Assembly (NCBI GenBank): GCA_902632575.1
Contig: CACPCY010000008.1
Span: forward strand, 1 to 26,524
Source: an uncultured Alphaproteobacteria bacterium
GTDB lineage: Bacteria > Pseudomonadota > Alphaproteobacteria > HIMB59
DNA length: 26,524 bases
Direction of reading: 5' to 3'
In this document: one piece after another, positions 1-8,007 of the stretch
Layout of the letters: each line of letters starts with the position of its first letter
Numbering within the stretch: position 1 is the first letter of the stretch
Notes under the pieces: generated by a model
What the model saw: the letters and a program-made list of their open reading frames with translations, nothing else
Databases searched by the model: none
Told to the model about the DNA's origin: nothing
Made by a program: the position numbers and the translations under genes

Positions 1-733
1 AACACATTCTGTTATAGCCAATATAAAAAAAGAATTAAAATCTAGATCTTTAAATACTAATCTTGGCGATGAAGGGGGTTTTGCTCCTAATTTAAAATCT
101 CATTTAGATGTTTTAGATTTAATATGTAATTCAATTTCAAAAGCAGGCTTTAAATTAAATGATCACTTTAAAATTTCATTAGATGCAGCTTCAAGTGAGT
201 TTTACTCTGATGGAAAATATAATTTCGAAGGTAACTCATATTCAACTGAAGAAATGATAAGTGTTTACGAAAATATCTGTAAAAACTATCCTATTTTTTC
301 AATTGAAGATGCACTTAATGAAGAAGATTATGAAGGTTGGGTAAAGATTACAAATAAACTTGGTTCAAAAATACGATTAGTTGGTGATGATCTTTTTGTT
401 ACAAATATACAAAAATTGCAAACTGGTATAGATGAAAAACAAGCTAACAGTATTTTAATTAAATTGAATCAAATAGGCACAGTTACAGAAACTTTAGAAG
501 CTATCAAGTTAGCGACAGAAAATAGTTTTGCATCTATTATGTCTCATAGGTCGGGTGAAACTGAAGACTCTTTTATCTCAGATTTAGCTGTTGCCTCACG
601 CTGTCCTCTAATAAAAACTGGTTCATTAGCTAGATCTGATAGAGTTGCAAAATATAATCAGTTACTTAGAATATCAGAAAATGACAAGATTAAAGGGTAT
701 GCTGGTGAATTAAGTGAAGTTTTTAAAAGCTAG
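1..733 (+). CDS. eno: Enolase, C-terminal part (5' part lies elsewhere, on the opposite strand)
   Basis: Enolase converts 2-phosphoglycerate to phosphoenolpyruvate in the cytosol. The reading frame is open from base 2 with no start codon and runs 243 codons to the stop at 731-733. It begins around E. coli residue ~182, just before the GDEGGFAPN motif. Recognisable catalytic parts follow: SIEDAL with the metal-binding Glu at 305-307, GDD near 383-391, the Lys of ILIKLN at 461-463, the SHRSGE loop, and the Lys of LIKTGS at 614-616. The matching N-terminal part is found at 7182-6690 on the minus strand; together they account for about 408 of ~423 residues. It overlaps ftsB by 20 nt. What is seen is a half gene; that it belongs with the other half is inference from exact complementarity of the parts. 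Confidence 0.96.
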   Translation, partial: THSVIANIKKELKSRSLNTNLGDEGGFAPNLKSHLDVLDLICNSISKAGFKLNDHFKISLDAASSEFYSDGKYNFEGNSYSTEEMISVYENICKNYPIFSIEDALNEEDYEGWVKITNKLGSKIRLVGDDLFVTNIQKLQTGIDEKQANSILIKLNQIGTVTETLEAIKLATENSFASIMSHRSGETEDSFISDLAVASRCPLIKTGSLARSDRVAKYNQLLRISENDKIKGYAGELSEVFKS

Positions 734-1001
734 TAGTTTAATAAATTTCTTTTTTATATTTGTATTGATTTACCTTATATATCACACAGTTTATGGAAAG
801 TTTAATATTGGAAATTACTTAATTTATCAATTTGAGGAAAAAATGTACAAAAAATTGCAATCCAATCTCGATCAAAAAATGTTAGATATTAATATTGATT
901 TACACTCTTTCTACTCTAACAATGAGGATTATATTGATGAAATTACTAAACAGAATAACCCAAATATTCAAGATGGAGAGACTATTTTAAAGTTAGATTA
1001 A
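714..1001 (+). CDS. ftsB: FtsB/DivIC-like septum formation initiator
   Basis: Small bitopic division protein of the FtsB/DivIC family, expected to sit in the inner membrane and, with FtsL and FtsQ, to help activate septal peptidoglycan synthesis. The 95-residue protein has a short cytoplasmic start, a membrane segment at about residues 9-28, then a predicted coiled coil (about 38-70) and a short C-terminal tail containing DYIDEI and a DGE motif like the family's. The start is GTG at 714, overlapping eno by 20 nt; the next in-frame ATG (843) would delete the membrane helix, so GTG is preferred. Position between eno and pdhA is the usual place in Alphaproteobacteria and is the main support, because the sequence itself is weakly conserved. 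One base separates it from pdhA. Confidence 0.8.
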   Translation: MKFLKASSLINFFFIFVLIYLIYHTVYGKFNIGNYLIYQFEEKMYKKLQSNLDQKMLDINIDLHSFYSNNEDYIDEITKQNNPNIQDGETILKLD

Positions 1002-1002
1002 G

Positions 1003-1980
1003 ATGAATAAAAAAAACAAAAATAATTTTACAAATGACCAGTTACTGAAGTTTTACGAAAAAATGTTTTTAATCAGAAAATTTGAAGAAAAAGCTGCTCA
1101 ATTATATGGAGCTGGAAAAATTGGAGGTTTCTGTCATTTATATATTGGCCAAGAGGCTGTTGTCATAGGTATTCTCTCCTCTATTAACTCAGAGGATACA
1201 GTTATCACTGCTTATAGAGATCATGGACATATACTAGCTCGTGGAGTAGATCCTAAACTAGTAATGTCTGAATTAACTGGAAGGAAAGATGGAATTTCAA
1301 AAGGTAAGGGGGGATCAATGCACATGTTCTCCAAAGCTAATAGATTTTATGGTGGACATGGTATCGTTGGAGCACAAGTGCCTTTAGGTGTTGGTATAGG
1401 TTTTGCACATAAATACAGAAACGAAAAAAAGATTTCAAGAGTCTACTTAGGTGATGGAGCTATGAGTAATGGCCAAGTTTTTGAGGCATTTAATTTAGCA
1501 TCACTTTGGGAGTTACCAGTATTATTTATTATCGAAAACAATAAATATGGAATGGGTACATCTATTGGAAGGTCTGCAGCAGGAGGTGAGTTGTACGAAC
1601 GAGCGACTGTATTCGGTATTAAAGGTGAAAAAGTTGACGGTATGAATTTTTTTAATGTAAGTGAGTCAGCTATAAGGGCAAGAGAATATATCGAAAAAAA
1701 TTCTAAGCCCTACATTATTGAAATGGATACATATAGATTTAGAGGTCACTCAATGTCTGATCCTGGTCTATACAGGACGAAAGATGAAGTGAATAAGATG
1801 AAAGAGATAGATCCTGTGTTAATGATGAAAGAAACTTTATTAAATGATTATAAAATTCAAGAGGACGCGATTAAAGATATTGAAAGCGATATCAAGAAAC
1901 AAATTAAAGATGTAGAAAAATTTTCACTTGAGTCGCCACTCCCAGATTTAAAAGAATTATACACCGAGGTATATTTATGA
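1003..1980 (+). CDS. pdhA: Pyruvate dehydrogenase E1 component, alpha subunit
   Basis: Alpha subunit of the thiamine-diphosphate (ThDP) dependent E1, which decarboxylates pyruvate and, with E1-beta, passes the acetyl group to lipoyl domains. The 325-residue protein is the usual length. The ThDP/magnesium motif is present: GDG at residues 150-152 and the closing NN at 179-180. The conserved KGGSMHM stretch (102-108) and the YRFRGHSMSDP loop (244-254), site of phosphorylation in mitochondrial relatives, are also clear. ATG at 1003 is one base after the ftsB stop. The stop overlaps the pdhB start as ATGA. It is the first of four PDH-complex genes in a row, so coordinated synthesis of the complex is likely. 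No promoter is visible in the one-base gap upstream. Confidence 0.97.
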   Translation: MNKKNKNNFTNDQLLKFYEKMFLIRKFEEKAAQLYGAGKIGGFCHLYIGQEAVVIGILSSINSEDTVITAYRDHGHILARGVDPKLVMSELTGRKDGISKGKGGSMHMFSKANRFYGGHGIVGAQVPLGVGIGFAHKYRNEKKISRVYLGDGAMSNGQVFEAFNLASLWELPVLFIIENNKYGMGTSIGRSAAGGELYERATVFGIKGEKVDGMNFFNVSESAIRAREYIEKNSKPYIIEMDTYRFRGHSMSDPGLYRTKDEVNKMKEIDPVLMMKETLLNDYKIQEDAIKDIESDIKKQIKDVEKFSLESPLPDLKELYTEVYL

Positions 1981-3347
1981 AAATACTTCTACCAGCTTTA
2001 TCTCCAACAATGGAAACAGGTAACTTAGTAAAATGGTTAGTTAAAGAGGGAGATAGTGTTGTTTCAGGGGATATCTTAGCAGAAATTGAGACTGATAAAG
2101 CCACTATGGAACTAGAGTCACCCGATGATGGTAAAGTTGAGAAAATACTAGTCAAAGAGGGAACTGAAAATATAAGTGTAAATACTGAGATTGCTCTACT
2201 TAAAGTTGAAGGTGAGGAAATAGAGGAGATACCAGAACAACCTATTGAAAAATCTCCACAAGTCTCCTCTAACGGATCTGAACCTCTTACAACAGAAGTA
2301 AATATTTCAATGAATTCTCTTTTAAATCAAACAAAAGAAAATTCAGATTCAAAGAACTGGTCTGAAAAAGAAATAACTATGAGAGAGGCATTGAATCAAG
2401 CTATTGAAGAAGAAATGAAATTAGACAAAGATGTTTTTCTTTTAGGAGAAGAGGTAGCTGAATACGATGGTGCATATAAAGTAACCCAAGGGCTTCTTGA
2501 TAAATTTGGATCAAAAAGGGTTTTAGACACTCCTATTTCTGAGCATGGTTTTGCAGGTTTAGCTATAGGGGCAGCAATGGCAGGACTCAAGCCTATATGT
2601 GAATTTATGACTTTTAATTTTTCTATGCAAGCAATTGATCAAATAGTTAATTCTGCTGCTAAATCTTTATATATGTCAGGTGGAGAAATAAATGTTCCCA
2701 TAGTTTTTCGAGGCCCAAATGGTGCTGCGGCTAGAGTAGGAGCACAACATAGCCAATGTTTTATATCTTGGTTCTCTCATATTCCAGGCTTGATAGTAAT
2801 TGCTCCTTCAAATGCAAGAGATGCAAAAGGTTTATTAAAATCATCTATTCGAAATCCCAATCCTGTTGTTTTTTTAGAACATGAATTACTTTATAAAGAA
2901 AAAACCAACGTTCCAGAAGAGAATGATTTTTTAATTCCTATAGGTAAAGGCAATCTTATTAAAGAAGGTAAAGATGTTACTATTATTGGTTTTTCAATGT
3001 CTGTTCAAAGAATATTAAACGCTCTTCCATCAATTGAAAAACTGGGGATTAGTCCTGATATTATAGATCTAAGATCAATTAAACCTTTAGATGAAGAATT
3101 AATATATAAATCCGTTAAGAAAACAAATAGAGTAGTAATTGTAGAGGATGGCTTTGGTAGTACAAGTTTTGGATCACACTTATCTTATTTAATCCAATCA
3201 AATTGTTTTGATTTTCTTGACTCAGAAATAATTAAAGTTAGTGGAAAAGATGTCCCAATGCCATATGCAGAAAATTTAGAAAAATTGGCATTACCCAACA
3301 CTGATGAAATTGTATCTGCTGTTAAAAAAGTGTCATACATAAGTTAA
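1977..3347 (+). CDS. pdhB: Pyruvate dehydrogenase E1 beta subunit with N-terminal lipoyl domain
   Basis: Beta subunit of pyruvate dehydrogenase E1. Residues 1-~78 form a biotinyl/lipoyl domain with the lipoylation motif ETDKA, lysine at residue 41. A linker rich in Glu, Pro, Ser and Asn (about 79-126) leads to the E1-beta transketolase-like domain (about 130-456), which carries GEEVAEYDGAYK (157-168), where the Glu pair contacts ThDP, and DTPISEHGFAG. The fusion of a lipoyl domain to E1-beta is an established alphaproteobacterial trait. The start ATG overlaps the pdhA stop by 4 nt and has a good Shine-Dalgarno, GAGGT at 1966-1970, six bases upstream. The stop overlaps the pdhC ATG by one base. 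Confidence 0.97.
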   Translation: MKILLPALSPTMETGNLVKWLVKEGDSVVSGDILAEIETDKATMELESPDDGKVEKILVKEGTENISVNTEIALLKVEGEEIEEIPEQPIEKSPQVSSNGSEPLTTEVNISMNSLLNQTKENSDSKNWSEKEITMREALNQAIEEEMKLDKDVFLLGEEVAEYDGAYKVTQGLLDKFGSKRVLDTPISEHGFAGLAIGAAMAGLKPICEFMTFNFSMQAIDQIVNSAAKSLYMSGGEINVPIVFRGPNGAAARVGAQHSQCFISWFSHIPGLIVIAPSNARDAKGLLKSSIRNPNPVVFLEHELLYKEKTNVPEENDFLIPIGKGNLIKEGKDVTIIGFSMSVQRILNALPSIEKLGISPDIIDLRSIKPLDEELIYKSVKKTNRVVIVEDGFGSTSFGSHLSYLIQSNCFDFLDSEIIKVSGKDVPMPYAENLEKLALPNTDEIVSAVKKVSYIS

Positions 3348-4630
3348 TGTTATATGAAGTTAATTTACCTTCTTTATCTCCCACAATGGAGGAGGGTAAA
3401 ATTGTTAAGTGGATAAAAAAAGAAAAAGATCCAATATTAAGTGGTGAGGTTTTATTCGAAGTTGAAACAGATAAAGCCACAATGGAGTACGAGTCACCAG
3501 AAGATGGGTATATTGCTAAAATAATATCGAAGGAAGGTGAAACAGCAAATGTTAATCAATTGGTTGCAATAATTTCAGATGATTTGACTTTTACACAAGA
3601 GGATATAAATAATTTTCTAAAAAATAATAATTCAGATAATAAAATACAAACCTTAGAAATAAATTCCTCTGAAAATGATAAAGATTTGGTTTCAGATAAA
3701 ATATTAATTACACCCTTAGCTAAAAAAATAGCTCAAAAGAAAAATATAGATATTTCAAAAATAAAATCGATTTCAAGAAGAATACATACCAATGATCTTG
3801 ATATAAATGAAACTTTTGATAATGGGGCTATACGAGTATTCATATCTCCACTCGCAAAAAAAATATCAAATGAAAAATCTATAGATTTGTCAAAATTAAA
3901 AGGTACTGGTCCAGATAATAGAATTATTTTAAGAGATGTATCAGACTCAAATTATTTGTCTGAAAGCCCAAATATTAATAGATTAAGACAAGCTATTGCA
4001 AAAGCAACAACACTCTCAAAAAATAACATTCCACACTTTTATTTAAATACTAGAGTAAATATGGCTACTCTATTAAAATTTAGAAAAGATCAAAAATTAA
4101 AAGGTAATAAGTACTCTTTAAACGCAATATTAATGCAATGTATATCAAATGCATTCAAAGCATTTCCAGACTCAAATTGTACATATAAGGATAATGGTGA
4201 ATTTATTATTAATAAAGATCATAATATTGGTATTGCCGTTGACTCTAAGTTTGGCTTAAAAATGCCTGTAATCAAAAAGATAAATAATTTTAGTCTAAAT
4301 GAAATCAATTCTAATCTTAATGAAAAGATAAATTTGACAAGAGATAATAAACTTTCTCCCTCTGATCTGTCAGATGGTGTCATAAGTATATCTAATTTGG
4401 GTTCATTTAATATCCGAAGTTTTGATGCTATTATTTTACCTGGACAAACATACATATTAGCAGTAGGGCAGATTTTTGAGGATGTTTATGTGGACAAAGG
4501 TAAGATTGAAATAGGGAGTTTTATAAATTTGACATTATCATGTGATCATAGGGCTGTCGATGGAGTTTTAGCTTCACAATTTTTTTCTAGTATTGTACAA
4601 AATTTAGAAAATATTTCAGATGACAATTAA
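3347..4630 (+). CDS. pdhC: Dihydrolipoamide acetyltransferase (PDH E2) with two E3/E1-binding-like segments
   Basis: Core E2 of the pyruvate dehydrogenase complex; moves the acetyl group from lipoyl-lysine to CoA. Domain order in the 427 residues: one lipoyl domain (1-~76, motif ETDKA with Lys43), an acidic/Asn-rich linker, then two peripheral-subunit-binding-like segments, and the catalytic domain (about 205-427) ending in HRAVDG at 401-406, which contains the catalytic His. The first binding segment (about 118-150) begins ITPLAKKIA and lacks the GTG...GRI end. The second (about 166-198) begins ISPLAKKIS and keeps GTGPDNRI. Most E2 proteins have one such domain, so the first looks like a duplicated and decayed copy. 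The gene overlaps lpd by 11 nt. Confidence 0.95.
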   Translation: MLYEVNLPSLSPTMEEGKIVKWIKKEKDPILSGEVLFEVETDKATMEYESPEDGYIAKIISKEGETANVNQLVAIISDDLTFTQEDINNFLKNNNSDNKIQTLEINSSENDKDLVSDKILITPLAKKIAQKKNIDISKIKSISRRIHTNDLDINETFDNGAIRVFISPLAKKISNEKSIDLSKLKGTGPDNRIILRDVSDSNYLSESPNINRLRQAIAKATTLSKNNIPHFYLNTRVNMATLLKFRKDQKLKGNKYSLNAILMQCISNAFKAFPDSNCTYKDNGEFIINKDHNIGIAVDSKFGLKMPVIKKINNFSLNEINSNLNEKINLTRDNKLSPSDLSDGVISISNLGSFNIRSFDAIILPGQTYILAVGQIFEDVYVDKGKIEIGSFINLTLSCDHRAVDGVLASQFFSSIVQNLENISDDN

Positions 4631-5993
4631 GTATGATTTAACAATAATTGGCGGTGGTCCAGGTGGTTATGTTGCTGCTATAAAAGCTGCACAACTTGGT
4701 ATGAAGGTTGCTTTGTTTGAAGAGGACAAACTTGGAGGTGTATGTCTTAATTGGGGGTGTATTCCAACTAAATCATTACTACATTCAGCAGAATTTATGG
4801 AAGAGGCTAATCATTTTGGGCTTGATAAGAATGATCTTACTAAAATTGCTTTAGATAAAGTTGTTGAAATGTCAAGAACAGCTTCCGATAATTTATCAAA
4901 AGGCGTCAACTCACTCATGAAAAAAAATAAAATTGATATTTATAAACATCGAGCATATCCAAAAACAATAGATAATGAATTTTTTGTAAATACAACTTCA
5001 GATGAAATTTCTTCTAAGAATATGATTATTGCTACGGGATGCAAACCTAGAACAATTGGTGACATTAAATTTTCTAATTTAATTTGGAGTTCCAAAGAAG
5101 CAATGATTCCTAAATTTCTTCCAAAAAAATTATGTATTATTGGATCAGGAGCTATTGGAATAGAGTTTGCAAGTATTTATAATGCTTTAGGTTCAGATGT
5201 TACAGTGTTTGAGTCTCAAAATAAGATATTACCACAGTTTGATAACGATATTTCAAATGAAGCAAAAAAAATATTTGAAAAAAAGGGTATTAAATTTGAG
5301 TTAAATGCAAAAATTGAAAAAATAATAGAAGATAAAAAAAACGTAACCTTTAATAATATTGACCAAAACGTTGCATGTGATGCATTAATACTATCTGTAG
5401 GTGTTATACCTAATTTAGATAAAGATTTTATAAGTTCCCTTAACTTAAATCTATCTGATACCGGTTATATAAATACCAATCATAATTATGAGACAAATAT
5501 TAAGGGTTTATATGCCATTGGGGATATTATTGGTGCACCATGGTTAGCTCATAAAGCAATGCACGACGCTATAAATTGTGTGACTCATATTTCAACAGGT
5601 AATGATACTCATAAACTAAAAGAAAATCATATTCCAGGTTGTATCTACAGTTTGCCACAAATAGCTACTGTTGGATTTACAGAGCAACAACTAAAAGACA
5701 ACAAGACTCCATATAAAACAGGTAATTTTCCCTTCCTTGCAAATGGAAAATCTCAAACGATGTCTAATTCATTTGGTTTTGTTAAAACACTTTTTAATTC
5801 TGAGACTGGTGAAGTTTTAGGTGCTCATCTAATTGGTCCAGACGTAACAGAGATGATAGCCACATTTGGACTTGCAATTTCCTCAGAATCGACTGAAGAT
5901 GAATTTATTAATACAGTATTTGCACATCCAACTTTATCTGAGTCTATACATGAAAGTGTATTAGCAGCTTTTGAAAAACCTCTACATTTTTAA
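4620..5993 (+). CDS. lpd: Dihydrolipoamide dehydrogenase (E3)
   Basis: FAD flavoprotein that reoxidises dihydrolipoyl groups and reduces NAD+. The 457-residue protein has the N-terminal FAD-binding motif GGGPGG (11-16), the redox-active disulfide in [14 protein letters not shown] (Cys42 and Cys47), the NAD-binding motif around GSGAIGIE, the second FAD motif YAIGDI, and the C-terminal HPTLSE with catalytic His436 and Glu441. Length and motifs are all standard. Its ATG lies inside the end of pdhC (11-nt overlap), implying translational coupling, and lipA follows after two bases. This is most likely the E3 for this PDH complex; it may also serve 2-oxoglutarate dehydrogenase and glycine cleavage, which cannot be decided here. 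Confidence 0.97.
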   Translation: MTIKYDLTIIGGGPGGYVAAIKAAQLGMKVALFEEDKLGGVCLNWGCIPTKSLLHSAEFMEEANHFGLDKNDLTKIALDKVVEMSRTASDNLSKGVNSLMKKNKIDIYKHRAYPKTIDNEFFVNTTSDEISSKNMIIATGCKPRTIGDIKFSNLIWSSKEAMIPKFLPKKLCIIGSGAIGIEFASIYNALGSDVTVFESQNKILPQFDNDISNEAKKIFEKKGIKFELNAKIEKIIEDKKNVTFNNIDQNVACDALILSVGVIPNLDKDFISSLNLNLSDTGYINTNHNYETNIKGLYAIGDIIGAPWLAHKAMHDAINCVTHISTGNDTHKLKENHIPGCIYSLPQIATVGFTEQQLKDNKTPYKTGNFPFLANGKSQTMSNSFGFVKTLFNSETGEVLGAHLIGPDVTEMIATFGLAISSESTEDEFINTVFAHPTLSESIHESVLAAFEKPLHF

Positions 5994-5995
5994 TT

Positions 5996-6700
5996 ATGAT
6001 TAGACATCCAGAAAAAATTAAAAAATTTAATCCTACGACATTAAAAAAACCTAATTGGCTAAAAGTAAAAGCACCAACCTCTAAAAAATACTATGAGACT
6101 CTCGATATTGTAAATACACATAATTTAGTAACAGTATGTCAAGAGGCTGCATGTCCTAATATTGGAGAATGTTGGGATAAAAAACATGCTACTTTCATGA
6201 TACTAGGTGATACATGTACAAGAGCATGTGCATTTTGTAATGTAAAAACAGGTAAACCTTCTGGACCGCCAGACCCTATGGAACCATTAAATGTTGCAAA
6301 ATCTGTTTTTAAATTAGGTTTAAAACACGTTGTTGTAACTAGTGTAGATAGAGATGATTTACCTGATGGTGGAGCACAGCATTTTATCGATACAATTAAG
6401 TATATTAGAGAGTTATCTAACTATACAACAATAGAAATATTAACACCTGATTTTCTTAGAAAGAATAGAAATTATATTGATATAGCAAAAGTAAGGCCAG
6501 ATGTCTTTAATCACAATCTAGAAACAGTACCAAGGATTTATAAAAAAATTCGACCTGGCTCAAATTATTTAGAAAGTTTAAAACTATTAAAAGAAGTTAA
6601 AGAGTATGACAGGTCTATCTATACAAAATCTGGTATTATGGTTGGATTAGGTGAAGATTACTGTGAAATAATTGAAGTGTTGAAAGATATGAACTCTTGA
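5996..6700 (+). pseudogene. lipA: Lipoyl synthase, truncated at the inversion/chimera junction
   Basis: Lipoyl synthase is a radical-SAM enzyme that inserts two sulfurs into octanoyl-lysine on lipoyl domains, here presumably those of pdhB and pdhC just upstream. The N-terminal 230 or so residues are good: auxiliary cluster cysteines 48, 53 and 59 ([12 protein letters not shown]) and the radical-SAM CxxxCxxC at 74, 78 and 81. Lipoyl synthases run to about 310-325 residues and end with a conserved RSSY motif. This frame stops at residue 234, shortly after VGLGED, and the stop codon lies in antisense enolase sequence. About 85 residues are therefore missing, so the product as shown would not be functional. 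Whether the gene is truly broken or only broken by a chimeric join is discussed under findings; the latter is more likely. Confidence 0.93.
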
Positions 6701-7182
6701 AAATCAACATCATTATCAGCATGTTGTCCGCCATTTATTACATTCAACATTGGAACAGGAATAATTAAATTATCTAAACCCTGAGAGAGAAATATTGCAC
6801 CAAAGTTTGCATAAGACCAAGCCTTATAATAAGCGAGACTAAGAGATAAAATAGCGTTTGCTCCATAATTTGATTTATTTTCTGTGCCATCTAAATCTAT
6901 TAGGTGTTGATCAAATTCTCTGAAATCAGCAAAACTTTTATCTAAAATTTTTGGTTTTATGAGTTTGTTAACATTAGATACAGCTTTTAAGACACCTTTG
7001 CCACTCATTCTATTTGTGTCTAAATCTCTTAATTCTAATGCTTCAAATTTTCCTGTAGATGCACCTGATGGAACCATTCCACGAAATGGATATGGTATAT
7101 TTTCAAATATCATTTCACATTCTACAGTTGGGTTACCCCTGCTATCAAAAATTTCTCTTGCTGTTATATTTTTAATTTTCAT
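6658..7182 (-). pseudogene. eno: Enolase, N-terminal part (cut at the junction)
   Basis: This is the start of the enolase gene whose end lies at 1-733. Residues 1-164 are ordinary enolase: TAREIFDSRGNPTVE at 7-21, the mobile loop PSGASTGKFEALELRD (38-53), GANAILSLSLA, PVPMLNVINGG with HADN (154-157, including the substrate-loop His), and VDFQEF with the conserved Glu163 (E. coli Glu167 region). After Phe164, at about 6691, the frame runs ten or so codons through antisense lipA sequence and stops. The ATG at 7182 directly abuts the kdsA stop, and kdsA-eno is the normal alphaproteobacterial order. Neither fragment has the whole active site, so neither could work alone. Confidence 0.94.
6686..6698. 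other. Inverted junction between lipA and eno
   Basis: Reading from the left, lipA sense sequence runs to about base 6697. Reading from the right on the minus strand, enolase runs to its QEF motif at 6699-6691, and Ile or Met is expected next. The bases TATGAACTCTT (6688-6698) make sense in both frames: KDMNS for lipA and QEFI for enolase. The two genes are therefore joined head-on, with an ambiguous overlap of roughly 9-11 bases. No inverted repeat, recombinase gene or insertion-sequence end is seen there. Confidence 0.85.
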
Positions 7183-8007
7183 TTATTTTGCCGCCTTATT
7201 TATTTTGTTTATAGCATTTAAGAGTTCTGGCATTTTATGTAAATATACCATATTAGGACCGTCACTTAATGCCGTTTCTGGGTTAGGGTGAGTTTCAATG
7301 AAGAAACCTGCAATCCTTAAAGATGAAGCAGCTTTCGATAATGGTGTCACATACTCTCTAGCACCTCCACTTTTTTTACCCAATCCACCAGGTAGTTGCA
7401 CACTGTGAGTTGAGTCAAAAATAATTGGGTATCCAAATGTTTTCATTAAATGAATACCTTTAAAGTCATTTATTAAATAATTATATCCAAATGAATTTCC
7501 CCTTTCAGTTATTAATATTTTTTTGTTATTTTCATTTTCAATTTTATTGATGATATTTGAAACTTCTTTATGTGATAAAAACTGTCCTTTTTTAACATTT
7601 ACAATCTTTTTTGTTTGTGCAGCAGCTTTTATTAAATCTGTTTGCCTACATAAAAAAGCAGGAATTTGTATTACATCAAGAAATTCAGCCAACTTATCAA
7701 CTTGAAAAGTCTCATGAACGTCGGAAGTGATAGATATTTTTAAATCTTTTTTGAGATTTTTTAATATATCTATTGATTTATCAAGCGAAATTTTATGACG
7801 TATTGTTTTATGAGAGCTTCTATTAGCTTTGTCAAAACTACATTTGAATACTAAATTAAACTTTTCTTTTTTTGTATATTTAATAAGAGATTGCGCAACT
7901 TTTCTGACTAATTTTTCATTTTCTAATAAGCATGGGCCAGATATTAAAGTTAGTCTATCAGTATCATTTTTAATAAGATTTTTAGATAATTGGACAGATC
8001 TAGGCAT
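7183..8007 (-). CDS. kdsA: 3-deoxy-8-phosphooctulonate (KDO-8-P) synthase
   Basis: Condenses phosphoenolpyruvate with arabinose-5-phosphate to make KDO-8-phosphate, the precursor of the inner-core LPS sugar. The 274-residue protein has the usual length and motifs: ISGPCLLENE (22-31), FKCSFDKANRSS (54-65), and later the conserved IFDSTHSVQLPGG and SGGARE stretches. The Cys in GPC (residue 26) is at the place that is Cys in metal-dependent enzymes such as that of Aquifex and Asn in the E. coli enzyme, so a metal-dependent type is inferred. It overlaps the end of pyrG by 8 nt and its stop directly precedes the eno ATG. It supplies LPS synthesis together with the lpx genes further right in the window. 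Confidence 0.95.
   Translation of the reverse strand: MPRSVQLSKNLIKNDTDRLTLISGPCLLENEKLVRKVAQSLIKYTKKEKFNLVFKCSFDKANRSSHKTIRHKISLDKSIDILKNLKKDLKISITSDVHETFQVDKLAEFLDVIQIPAFLCRQTDLIKAAAQTKKIVNVKKGQFLSHKEVSNIINKIENENNKKILITERGNSFGYNYLINDFKGIHLMKTFGYPIIFDSTHSVQLPGGLGKKSGGAREYVTPLSKAASSLRIAGFFIETHPNPETALSDGPNMVYLHKMPELLNAINKINKAAK

Noticed and set aside
1904..2590. Minus-strand open frames (83 and 64 codons) across pdhB
   Set aside because: They are antisense to the conserved lipoyl-E1-beta coding sequence and have no recognisable features.
6640..6720. Invertible DNA switch or phase-variable element at the eno/lipA join
   Set aside because: There are no inverted repeats of useful length, no recombinase gene nearby, and the switch would destroy two core metabolic genes.
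1..7182. Split enolase restored by trans-splicing inteins or as a two-subunit enzyme
   Set aside because: No intein motifs or extra domains occur at the break; each fragment runs straight into the other gene's sequence or the window edge, and about 15 residues are missing.
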